DNA from: JBOGVA01 sp050692195
Lineage (GTDB): Bacteria; Actinomycetota; UBA4738
Length of the DNA stretch: 33,481 bases
Assembly: GCA_050692195.1 (NCBI GenBank)
Contig: JBOGVA010000022.1
Location: 1-33,481, forward strand
Direction of reading: 5' to 3'
This document shows positions 1 to 6,250 of this stretch, in pieces. Made by a program: the position numbers and the translations under genes. The notes below the pieces were generated by a model, which was not told the origin of the DNA, did no database searches, and saw only the letters and a list, made by a program, of their open reading frames with translations. How positions within the stretch are numbered: position 1 is the stretch's first letter; each line of letters begins with the position of its first letter.

Positions 1-2
1 CG

Positions 3-24
3 TTGGGGGACGAGCGCGCCCCAA
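3..24 (-). terminator. Candidate hairpin terminator after the protease operon
   Basis: Arms TTGGGG (3-8) and CCCCAA (19-24) pair across a 10-nt loop, seven bases past the stop codon of the small secreted-protein gene. The placement suits a terminator for the minus-strand HtrA operon. The window ends before a T-tract could be seen. Confidence 0.35.
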
Positions 25-30
25 GCCCAT

Positions 31-324
31 CTACACGCCGGCGTCCTCGGTTTCCCTTCCCTCAGGGCAGTTGTGGTCGCGGCCGTCCTGCCCCTCTTCC
101 TGCGCCTCTGTGGCGCCGGAGCCAGACGATCCCGACGTGGCGGCCGAGCCGGACGAACCCTGGTTGGCGCTCGCCGACGTCGCCGTGATGGTCGCAGCGG
201 CCGCCACCAACCCCAGCGCCATCACCACCAGAAGGACGATCCGGCGAAACCGTGATGGGTTGGCGATCGTCAGCTCATGCTCCATGGGTCCTCCCTTGCC
301 TGGAGAGTCTTCTCGCACGCTCAT
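31..324 (-). CDS. Small Ser/Gly-rich secreted or membrane-anchored protein
   Basis: Function not recognised. The 97-residue product has a short basic N-terminus, a hydrophobic segment at about residues 30-54 (IVLLVVMALGLVAAAATI), and a low-complexity Ser/Gly/Ala tail ending in a charged, acidic stretch. This looks like an exported protein with a possible signal-peptidase site after ASA. The ATG at 324 was chosen because AAAGGAGGTGAT lies three bases upstream. Two other in-frame starts exist: an ATG at 348 that overlaps the protease stop as ATGA, and an ATG at 285 that also has a good ribosome site (GGGAGG) and would give a more classical signal peptide. It is the second gene after the HtrA-like protease on the same strand, so the two are probably co-transcribed, and it could be a partner or substrate of that protease (inference). 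Confidence 0.6.
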   Translation of the reverse strand: MSVREDSPGKGGPMEHELTIANPSRFRRIVLLVVMALGLVAAAATITATSASANQGSSGSAATSGSSGSGATEAQEEGQDGRDHNCPEGRETEDAGV

Positions 325-344
325 GTCATCACCTCCTTTCTGCC

Positions 345-1499
345 TCATGGGGCCTGTCCGATCCTCACGTCGATCTGCATCTCGCCCCCATCGCGCACGA
401 CCTCGAGGGGCACCACCGTCCCTGGGGCCGTCCGGCGGATGAGCGATGCGAGCTCGGACATTCCCTCGATCGCCTCGCCCCCGTAGCGCGTGATCAAGTC
501 ACCGCCCCGAATCCCTGCCGATGCGGCCGGTCCACCCGAGGTGACCTCGCCCACCAGCACGCCGGGGCCTCCGCTCGATGGCTCCGTCCCGGCGATCCCC
601 AGGAAGCCGAGGGCGGGCTCCTCCCCCCTCACGAGCGCCCCTGCCACCTGGGCCGCGATGTCGATGGGGATCGCGAACCCGACGCCCGAGTTGACCCCGT
701 TCGTGGTGCGGATCGAGTCGTTGATCCCGATGACCCGCCCCTGCGCGTCGGCGAGCGCCCCGCCCGAGTTGCCAGGATTGATCGGAGCGTCGGTCTGAAT
801 CATGGTCATCGATACGCCACCCTGCGTGGGGATGGAGCGGTCGATCGCGCTCACCACCCCCGCCGTCACGCTGCCTTCCAGGCCGAATGGACTCCCGATC
901 GCCACGGTGAGCTGTCCGACGCGCAGCGGTACCCCCACCGCCAACGTCGCGGCCGGCAGGCCGTCGCGCTCCACGCGCACCACGGCGACGTCCGTGCGTT
1001 CATCGGCGCCGACGACCTCTCCGGGGATCCGCGTCCCATCGGCCAGCCTGACGGTGACGTCTGCGCCGCCCTCCACCACGTGCGCGGCGGTGATGATCAA
1101 CCCATCGGAGTCGTAGATCACCCCCGAGCCGACTCCGCTGCCGGTCTCGATCTGGACCACGGAGGGCGAGAGGGCGTCGGCGACGGCAGCAACCGGCTCC
1201 GATCCAGCAGAGATCACCTGAACCGGGGCGGTCGACTCGGCCGGCTCTGCCCGGGGCGTCACATCGGACTGTCCGCCGATGAAGGTTGCCGAGGCGAAGC
1301 CCGCCGAGCCGGCCAGGAGGACCGCCAGCGCGACGGCCCTCCATCCGCGGGGGCCGCGCGGCCGGGACGGCGGGGGGGCCTGGCCGCCGACCAACGGGTC
1401 CTCGGACCGGGGGGAAGCCACCGATGGGCTCGATCGCTCATTCGAGGTCCCCCTCGGAGGAACCGGCCCGTCCCTGTCTGCCGTGATGTCGCTGTCCAT
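345..1499 (-). CDS. HtrA/DegP-like membrane-anchored serine protease with PDZ domain
   Basis: Trypsin-like (S1C) protease expected to degrade or refold damaged envelope proteins. The 384-residue protein has a Pro/Ser-rich cytoplasmic N-terminus, one transmembrane anchor at about residues 53-73, then a protease domain with His140 (TAAHVVEGG), Asp170 (ERTDVAVV) and Ser245 (NPGNSGGAL), and a C-terminal PDZ domain at about 290-382. The catalytic triad is intact. The open frame extends 70 codons further upstream, but the ATG at 1499 is preceded by AGGGAGGTGA and begins a typical acidic N-terminus, so it was preferred. The order anchor-protease-single PDZ matches actinobacterial HtrA/PepD-type proteins. 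A small secreted-protein gene follows 20 bases downstream. A tandem 10-bp repeat lies in the upstream region. Confidence 0.93.
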   Translation of the reverse strand: MDSDITADRDGPVPPRGTSNERSSPSVASPRSEDPLVGGQAPPPSRPRGPRGWRAVALAVLLAGSAGFASATFIGGQSDVTPRAEPAESTAPVQVISAGSEPVAAVADALSPSVVQIETGSGVGSGVIYDSDGLIITAAHVVEGGADVTVRLADGTRIPGEVVGADERTDVAVVRVERDGLPAATLAVGVPLRVGQLTVAIGSPFGLEGSVTAGVVSAIDRSIPTQGGVSMTMIQTDAPINPGNSGGALADAQGRVIGINDSIRTTNGVNSGVGFAIPIDIAAQVAGALVRGEEPALGFLGIAGTEPSSGGPGVLVGEVTSGGPAASAGIRGGDLITRYGGEAIEGMSELASLIRRTAPGTVVPLEVVRDGGEMQIDVRIGQAP

Positions 1500-1584
1500 G
1501 GTCACCTCACCTCCCTGGGCTGCCCTCGGGTTGGAGCCCGTCGGGAGGAGATCAAAGCGCCCCCACCTGGGAGGAACCTGAGGG

Positions 1585-1604
1585 ATTGGCAAGCATTGGC
1601 CAAG
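1585..1604. repeat. Tandem 10-bp direct repeat upstream of the protease gene
   Basis: ATTGGCAAGC (1585-1594) is followed at once by ATTGGCCAAG (1595-1604), one helical turn apart, in the divergent region between the HtrA-like and sulfite-oxidase-like genes. Head-to-tail repeats at 10-bp spacing are typical of sites that bind a protein dimer on one DNA face. No regulator can be assigned. Confidence 0.35.
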
Positions 1605-1659
1605 ATCGAGGACGCAATTCGGTTCAGCCGGGTCAGGACTTCTGGCTGCGGCAGATCTC

Positions 1660-1679
1660 GCCGACAGAACCTTGTCGGC
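1660..1679. promoter_or_regulatory. Inverted repeat overlapping a -35 element (candidate operator)
   Basis: GCCGACA (1660-1666) and TGTCGGC (1673-1679) form perfect 7-bp arms around a 6-bp centre. The right arm covers the TTGTCG -35-like element at 1672-1677 of the rightward gene, a position where a bound repressor would block RNA polymerase. Confidence 0.45.
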
Positions 1680-1701
1680 CTGGAAACCGACGACGTACCA
1701 T
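1672..1701 (+). promoter_or_regulatory. Promoter for the sulfite-oxidase-like gene, probably leaderless
   Basis: TTGTCG (1672-1677), an 18-bp spacer and TACCAT (1696-1701) precede the ATG at 1708 by six bases. Transcription would begin at or next to the start codon. This arrangement is common in actinobacteria and explains why no ribosome-binding site is visible. Confidence 0.55.
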
Positions 1702-1707
1702 GCCGGC

Positions 1708-2769
1708 ATGACCGGAGCGCCGATCGTGGAGCCTTTCTCGCTGGAGGAGCTTCAGCTCGCGACCCGCAACCGGGGCATGCCCCTGGAGGGGCTCCGCTAC
1801 GACGTCACCCCGACCGGCATGCACTACCTGCTCGTCCACTTCGACATCCCCGCGGTCGACGCGGAGTCGTGGCGCCTGGAGATCGGCGGCAACGTGGAGC
1901 GGCCGCTGTCGCTCTCTCTCGACGATATCCGAGCTCGCCCGGCCCGCACGATCCCGGTCACGATGGAATGCGCAGGCAACGGCCGCGCTCGCCTGATCCC
2001 GCGGGCCATCAGCAATCCGTGGCTCGACGAGGCGATCGGAACCGCCGAGTGGACCGGGACGCCGCTTCGGGACGTGATCGCCGACGCGTCAGTACAGCCG
2101 GACACGGCTGAGCTGGTCTTCACCGGCGCGGACCACGGAGTCCAGGGCGATATCGAGCAGGACTATGCACGCAGCCTTCGGCTCGAGGACGCCAAGCGCC
2201 CCGAGGTGCTCCTCGCGTACGAGATGAACGGCCGCCGGCTCGAGCCGCAGCATGGCGCCCCCCTTCGCCTGCTGGTCCCCGGCTGGTACGGGATGACCAG
2301 CGTGAAGTGGCTGACACGCATCGAGGCCGTCACCAGGCCCTTCGACGGCTACCAGCAGGTCGTGGCCTACCGGTACCAGCAGGACGAAGAGGATCCGGGT
2401 GAGCGCGTGACCCGCATCCGGGTGCGGGCGCTGATGATCCCGCCGGGGTATCCGGACTTCCCGTCCCGCCGGCGCTTCGTCGACGCCGGGATGGTCCTTC
2501 TGCGGGGGCGGGCGTGGGGCGGCACCGCTCCGATCCTCCGGGTTGAGGTCGGTGTCGACGGCATGTGGGAAGACGCGAAGTTGGAGCCGGCGATCGGCGA
2601 GTTCGCGTGGTGCGCATGGTCTTACGAGTGGGACGCGACGCCGGGCGAACACACGCTCTCGTGTCGGGCAACCGACGCCGATGGAGACACCCAGCCCGTC
2701 GAGCAGCCGTGGAACTTCCAGGGCGTGGGCAACAACCTGGTGCAGATCGTGCCGGTGACGGTGCGCTGA
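1708..2769 (+). CDS. Sulfite oxidase-family molybdopterin oxidoreductase
   Basis: Soluble molybdenum-cofactor oxidoreductase of the sulfite oxidase superfamily. The 353-residue product has the oxidoreductase molybdopterin-binding domain at about residues 30-215, including the Mo-ligand cysteine Cys88 in VTMECAGNGR, and a C-terminal Mo-cofactor dimerisation (Ig-like) domain at about 235-350. No signal peptide, haem domain or Tat motif is seen, so it probably acts in the cytoplasm with an unknown electron partner. An in-frame TTG at 1672 lies further upstream, but that TTG forms part of the -35 element, and the ATG at 1708 fits the leaderless promoter better. The substrate cannot be read from sequence; these enzymes oxidise sulfite or reduce S-/N-oxides. 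An inverted repeat overlaps the promoter, suggesting repression. Confidence 0.9.
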   Translation: MTGAPIVEPFSLEELQLATRNRGMPLEGLRYDVTPTGMHYLLVHFDIPAVDAESWRLEIGGNVERPLSLSLDDIRARPARTIPVTMECAGNGRARLIPRAISNPWLDEAIGTAEWTGTPLRDVIADASVQPDTAELVFTGADHGVQGDIEQDYARSLRLEDAKRPEVLLAYEMNGRRLEPQHGAPLRLLVPGWYGMTSVKWLTRIEAVTRPFDGYQQVVAYRYQQDEEDPGERVTRIRVRALMIPPGYPDFPSRRRFVDAGMVLLRGRAWGGTAPILRVEVGVDGMWEDAKLEPAIGEFAWCAWSYEWDATPGEHTLSCRATDADGDTQPVEQPWNFQGVGNNLVQIVPVTVR

Positions 2770-2817
2770 GGGGTATGGCCCCTGGGGTCGAGACGCCCGA
2801 CGCGGCAGCGGAGTTCG

Positions 2818-3234
2818 CTACGCGGCGAGCAGGGAGACTCCCAGCGAGACGGCCCCGACGGCGAGCGACACGGCCCCGGCGTAGAGCAACACGATGAATC
2901 GGTTGGGCTCCCTGGCCTCCGCGCCCGCCGACGAGAAGAAGAAACCGGCGGGCATGAGGATCGCGGCAAGCGGGATTCCATTCCGCGCGAAGGAGGCCAG
3001 GACGCCACTCACGTCGGCCGAGTCCATCAGGATCTGAGCGACCAGGGCCAGCGTCACCAGCACCCCGGCGTGCGCGTGCCCGGCCCGAGCGAAGGCCTGC
3101 TGGAACCCCGTCAAGCGCTTGCGGCCGCGCACCACGCGGAGCATGTAGGCTCCGCCCGACTCCACCGCGACGATCGCGAGCAGCAAGATCCCGGCGGTCT
3201 GCCGGGACTCCGCCGAAAGCAACATCTCGTTCAT
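2818..3234 (-). CDS. Small four-helix membrane protein of unknown function
   Basis: Not recognised as a named family. The 138-residue protein has about four transmembrane segments, near residues 13-32, 55-71, 86-105 and 112-136. Its most distinctive feature is GHAHAG (His53, His55) at the start of the second helix, which could bind metal or haem (inference). GGGAGGTGG lies eight bases before the ATG and fixes the start. The gene is divergent from a MerR-type regulator, and the shared region carries a palindrome, so the regulator probably controls this gene. It converges with the sulfite-oxidase-like gene. Confidence 0.75.
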   Translation of the reverse strand: MNEMLLSAESRQTAGILLLAIVAVESGGAYMLRVVRGRKRLTGFQQAFARAGHAHAGVLVTLALVAQILMDSADVSGVLASFARNGIPLAAILMPAGFFFSSAGAEAREPNRFIVLLYAGAVSLAVGAVSLGVSLLAA

Positions 3235-3282
3235 GGCCAGCCACCTCCCAACGCTCGTCCCCCTCCCGGTCGACAGTGCCGC

Positions 3283-3313
3283 TATCCATCATGGATACTG
3301 CTACTATCCATCA
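3283..3313. promoter_or_regulatory. Palindrome plus repeat between divergent MerR regulator and membrane protein
   Basis: TATCCATCATGGATA (3283-3297) is a perfect palindrome around a central C. Its left arm recurs as CTATCCATCA at 3304-3313, exactly 22 bp (about two helical turns) from the first copy at 3282-3291. TCGACA (3270-3275) and GATACT (3294-3299), 18 bp apart, could be a rightward promoter. The layout fits a binding region for the adjacent MerR-type protein. Confidence 0.55.
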
Positions 3314-3342
3314 GGACTGTCAAGCCGGGCCGGGAGAATGGG

Positions 3343-4026
3343 ATGCGGATCTCCGAGCTGAGCCGGGTGACCGGGGTGCCCATCCCCACCATCAAGTACT
3401 ACCTCCGTGAGGGGCTCCTGCCCCGGGGGACGAGCACCGCCCCGAACCAGGCCGACTACGGGGAGGATCACGTTCGGCGCCTCCGCCTCATTCGGGTGCT
3501 GAGGGACGTTGGCGACCTGGGCATCGCCCAGGTCCGCAGAGTGCTGGAGGCGATCGATCGGGAGGACCTCCCCCTTCACCAGGTTCTTGGGGTGGCCCAT
3601 CACGCCCTCGGTCCTCCACCCGATCCGGGGCCCGTTCCCGATGAGGTCGCCGGGGCACGAGCGGACGTGGACCGGTTCCTTGCCCGCCTCCGCTGGAGAG
3701 TCAGTCGCGAGGCACCTGCTCGCAGGACGCTGGCCGACGCACTCGTTGCGCTGCGAAGGCTGGGACGCAAAGACGGCGTCGAGGTCTTCAGGCCGTACGC
3801 GGAGGCGGCGGACCGCATCGCTTCGTGGGAGCTCTCACGCGCCCCTCCCGCCGCCTCGCTGGCGGAGAACGTCGAGTGGCTGGTCGTTGGGACCGTGGTG
3901 TTCGAGGCGGCGCTTGCGGCCCTGCGGCGGCTCGCGCAGGAGCATCACAGTGCTCTCCGCTTCGCTGGACGCGCCGGGCGGAGACGCCGGCGACCTGCCT
4001 CGACAACGGATACGGCATTTGCATGA
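3343..4026 (+). CDS. MerR-family transcriptional regulator
   Basis: DNA-binding regulator of 227 residues. The N-terminal winged helix-turn-helix spans about residues 1-70 and reads as a classical MerR head (RISELSRVTGVPIPTIKYYLREGLLP), followed by the dimerisation helix. The remaining 150 residues are a helical effector domain with no visible metal-binding Cys pair, so the inducer is unlikely to be a thiophilic metal. The ATG at 3343 has GGGAGA upstream and starts exactly at the conserved MRISEL. The gene is divergent from the four-helix membrane protein across a palindromic region, which suggests autoregulation and control of that neighbour. The C-terminus is Arg-rich and low complexity. 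Confidence 0.88.
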   Translation: MRISELSRVTGVPIPTIKYYLREGLLPRGTSTAPNQADYGEDHVRRLRLIRVLRDVGDLGIAQVRRVLEAIDREDLPLHQVLGVAHHALGPPPDPGPVPDEVAGARADVDRFLARLRWRVSREAPARRTLADALVALRRLGRKDGVEVFRPYAEAADRIASWELSRAPPAASLAENVEWLVVGTVVFEAALAALRRLAQEHHSALRFAGRAGRRRRRPASTTDTAFA

Positions 4027-4090
4027 CCCTTCCCGCGGCCGGCCCGACTACGATTACGGTTTTCAACGGTCGTCGAACGAGAGGACGGGC

Positions 4091-5539
4091 ATGCAGAGTC
4101 GTGGAGTTGTCGGGTCTCGCCGAGTCGTAATCGCAATGATCGCACTGGCCCTGACCAGTGGGCTGGTCATGGCCGCATCGTCCGCAACAGCGGGCGGGAA
4201 GATCGATGCCAAGGTCCTGCGGGCGGTCAAGGGAGGCAAGGCCGCCACCTACTGGGCCATCCTGCGCCGATCAGCCGACCTGTCCGGCGCGAGCTCGATC
4301 GCCGACTGGGACGCCAGGGGGGCCTTCGTGGTGGACCGGCTCCGGGCCGTGGCCAATGCCTCTCAGCTGGGCCTGAAGGCCATGCTGTCCAGCCAGGGCG
4401 TTTCCCACGAGTCGTTCTGGATCATCAACGCCCTCCGCATCACCTCCAAGGCCGCAACGCTCCAGGCCGTGGCCGCCAGGGAAGAGGTGGCCAGCATCGT
4501 GCCCGACCGGTCGGCGATCGTACCCAAGCCGATCAAGAGCCCGGACATCGACGCCATCGAATGGAACATCATGCGCATCAACGCCGACGACGTGTGGAAC
4601 TCCTACAACGACCGTGGCGAGGGCATCACGGTCGCCAACATCGACACCGGTGTTCAGTGGAACCACCCTGCGCTCATAAAGCAATACCGGGGGATCTGCG
4701 TGTTCCAGTGCCTCACCGTCAATCACAACTACAACTGGTACGACCCCTCCCGGGTCTGCCACCCGCAGGGGAGAACGCCCTGCGACAACAACGGCCACGG
4801 GACCCACGTGATGGGCACCATGGTCGGTGACGACCGCGGGCCCAACCAGATAGGTGTAGCCCCCCGCGCGTACTGGATCGCCGCGAAAGGGTGCGAGTCG
4901 AGCAGCTGCTCCCTCGACGCCCTTCTGAAGTCCGGGCAGTGGATGCTGGCCCCGACCGATCTGAACGACCAGAATCCACGGGCCGACCTTCGCCCGCACG
5001 TGATCAACAACTCGTGGGGCAGCGGTAACGGGAGGGACGAGTTCTACCGGGCCACCGTGCAGGCCTGGGTTGCCTCAGGCATCTTCCCGGTATTCGCGGT
5101 GGGTGGCGGCGGCCCCGGTTGCGGCACGGTGGGCGCTCCGGCCAGCTATCCGGAGAGCTACGGCGTGTCTGCGTTCGACATGAACAACGACATCGCCTCG
5201 TTCGCCAGCCGGGGGCCCTCGCCCCTGGACGGCGGCATCAAGCCGGACATCGCCGCTCCCGGCGTTTCTATCAGGAGCAGCGTGCCGCCCAACAGCTACG
5301 CGATCTTCAGCGGGACATCGATGTCCACGCCACACGTGGCGGGGACGGTAGCCTTGATCTGGTCGATCAACGGCGCCCCCTCGTTCAGCAGGAACATCCC
5401 TGCGACGATGGCCGTCCTGGATGACACGGCGATCGACGTGAGCAACCTGACCTGTGGAGGCGACCCCGACAACAACAACGTGTGGGGCGAAGGGCGCCTG
5501 GACGCCTTTGCCGCGGTCACGGCCGCCAGAGAGGCATGA
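4091..5539 (+). CDS. Secreted subtilisin-like (S8) serine protease with altered oxyanion residue
   Basis: Exported peptidase S8 of 482 residues. A signal peptide occupies about residues 1-35 (hydrophobic core VVIAMIALALTSGLVMAA), a propeptide about 36-150, and the catalytic domain about 160-480. The triad is Asp185 (ANIDTGVQW), His236 (NNGHGTHVMGT) and Ser410 (SGTSMSTPHVAG). The strand that normally reads AAGNxGPGCGTVGAP here reads AVGGGGPGCGTVGAP, so the oxyanion-hole Asn is Gly339. Otherwise the protein resembles bacillopeptidase F-like enzymes. The ATG at 4091 follows GAGAGGA and starts the signal peptide. A TACGAT -10-like element lies at 4049-4054. The gene follows the MerR gene by 64 bases but may have its own promoter. 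Confidence 0.92.
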   Translation: MQSRGVVGSRRVVIAMIALALTSGLVMAASSATAGGKIDAKVLRAVKGGKAATYWAILRRSADLSGASSIADWDARGAFVVDRLRAVANASQLGLKAMLSSQGVSHESFWIINALRITSKAATLQAVAAREEVASIVPDRSAIVPKPIKSPDIDAIEWNIMRINADDVWNSYNDRGEGITVANIDTGVQWNHPALIKQYRGICVFQCLTVNHNYNWYDPSRVCHPQGRTPCDNNGHGTHVMGTMVGDDRGPNQIGVAPRAYWIAAKGCESSSCSLDALLKSGQWMLAPTDLNDQNPRADLRPHVINNSWGSGNGRDEFYRATVQAWVASGIFPVFAVGGGGPGCGTVGAPASYPESYGVSAFDMNNDIASFASRGPSPLDGGIKPDIAAPGVSIRSSVPPNSYAIFSGTSMSTPHVAGTVALIWSINGAPSFSRNIPATMAVLDDTAIDVSNLTCGGDPDNNNVWGEGRLDAFAAVTAAREA

Positions 5540-5544
5540 CCTCG

Positions 5545-5578
5545 GTTCGGGAGCGCACTCCGTTCGGGGAGCGCACCC
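5545..5578. repeat. Imperfect tandem repeat in a convergent gap
   Basis: GTTCGGGAGCGCACTC (5545-5560) is followed by GTTCGGGGAGCGCACCC (5562-5578), two near-identical units just past the protease stop. It lies between convergent gene ends. No clear terminator stem was found, and its role is unknown. Confidence 0.4.
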
Positions 5579-5606
5579 TGGAGCCAAGCGGGCGATCTCT
5601 GAACCT

Positions 5607-5849
5607 TCAGCCCAGGTAGCCCTCGACGGTCCCCGAGTCGCGGACTTTCGCGTCCTCGGGGTCCATGCCGGCTGCCCGTCGAGCTCTTCGCTGGTGGAGG
5701 AGATCCCAGCACTGGTCCAGCGTGACGGCGACCCGCTTCAGACGGTCCCGGTCGTCTTCACTCGCTTTGCCCCGTGACTCCCGTTCCCACAGGTCATGCT
5801 CCTCGTGCGCAAGCTCGTTGATCCGATCGATGACGCTCCGGTCTTCCAT
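5607..5849 (-). CDS. DUF2630 family protein
   Basis: An 80-residue soluble protein of the DUF2630 family, found widely in actinobacteria and of unknown function. It shows the family pattern: an acidic helical start (IDRINELAHEEHDLWERES), a middle helix with LDQCWDLLHQRRARR, and the C-terminal signature ending in VEGYLG. The length is the family norm. The frame stays open for 120 further codons upstream, but CAGGAGGTGG sits six bases before the ATG at 5849, which also matches the family start. It is divergent from a small Cys-rich protein gene about 170 bases away. Confidence 0.9.
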   Translation of the reverse strand: MEDRSVIDRINELAHEEHDLWERESRGKASEDDRDRLKRVAVTLDQCWDLLHQRRARRAAGMDPEDAKVRDSGTVEGYLG

Positions 5850-6020
5850 GAGTCCACCTCCTGGCTCGTTCCCGTGGGCGATCTCGAGAACCTTGGACAT
5901 AGAACCCATCTCCGCGCCGGGTTCTTCCAGGCGCGGGCGGACCGCCGCCCGGGAGCACAGTGTGCCGGCTCGAGATCGCGGGTAAGAACTCCGGCGTCGC
6001 GCATGACAAAGGAGGACTCG

Positions 6021-6191
6021 ATGGCGCAAGAGCTGGACATCAGTCAGGGCTGGTGCTGCGACGGCCGGACCTGGAAGGAGCACGCAAGCCAGGACGGTCA
6101 CTGCTGCCAGCCCCAGGGCAAAGAGATCTCGGACCTCCCTCCTGACGGACAGCAGAAAGCCCGGGAGAGGCTTGCCCAGGCGGAGTCGTAG
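6021..6191 (+). CDS. Small Cys-rich protein with paired CC motifs
   Basis: Unrecognised 56-residue protein. AAAGGAGG lies five bases before the ATG, a near-perfect ribosome site that makes this a convincing small gene. It contains two CC pairs, GWCCDG (Cys18-19) and GHCCQP (Cys34-35), separated by 14 residues, followed by a charged helical tail rich in Gln, Arg and Glu. The paired cysteines suggest metal binding or disulfides (inference). No signal peptide is seen. It is divergent from DUF2630 and ends just before a strong palindromic terminator. Confidence 0.7.
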   Translation: MAQELDISQGWCCDGRTWKEHASQDGHCCQPQGKEISDLPPDGQQKARERLAQAES

Positions 6192-6219
6192 GGGGACGGC
6201 TTTGGCCAAGCTGGAAGCC

Positions 6220-6247
6220 GGAGCTACGCCGGATCCGGCGTAGCTCC
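6220..6247. terminator. Perfect 28-bp palindrome between convergent genes
   Basis: GGAGCTACGCCG (6220-6231), centre GATC, and CGGCGTAGCTCC (6236-6247) form a perfect palindrome. It lies between the stop of the Cys-rich protein gene (6191) and the stop of the ATPase gene (6251). A symmetric, GC-rich stem in this position most likely terminates transcription from both sides, although T-tracts are absent. Confidence 0.7.
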
Positions 6248-6250
6248 CGA

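Noticed and set aside
1672..1674. TTG as the start of the sulfite-oxidase-like gene
   Set aside because: It has no ribosome site and forms part of the proposed -35 element. The ATG at 1708 fits a leaderless start.
252..2111. Long plus-strand open frame of 619 codons opposite the HtrA-like gene and across the molybdenum enzyme start
   Set aside because: It is antisense or out of frame to two genes with clear catalytic motifs, has a composition typical of high-GC shadow frames, and shows no domain or ribosome site.
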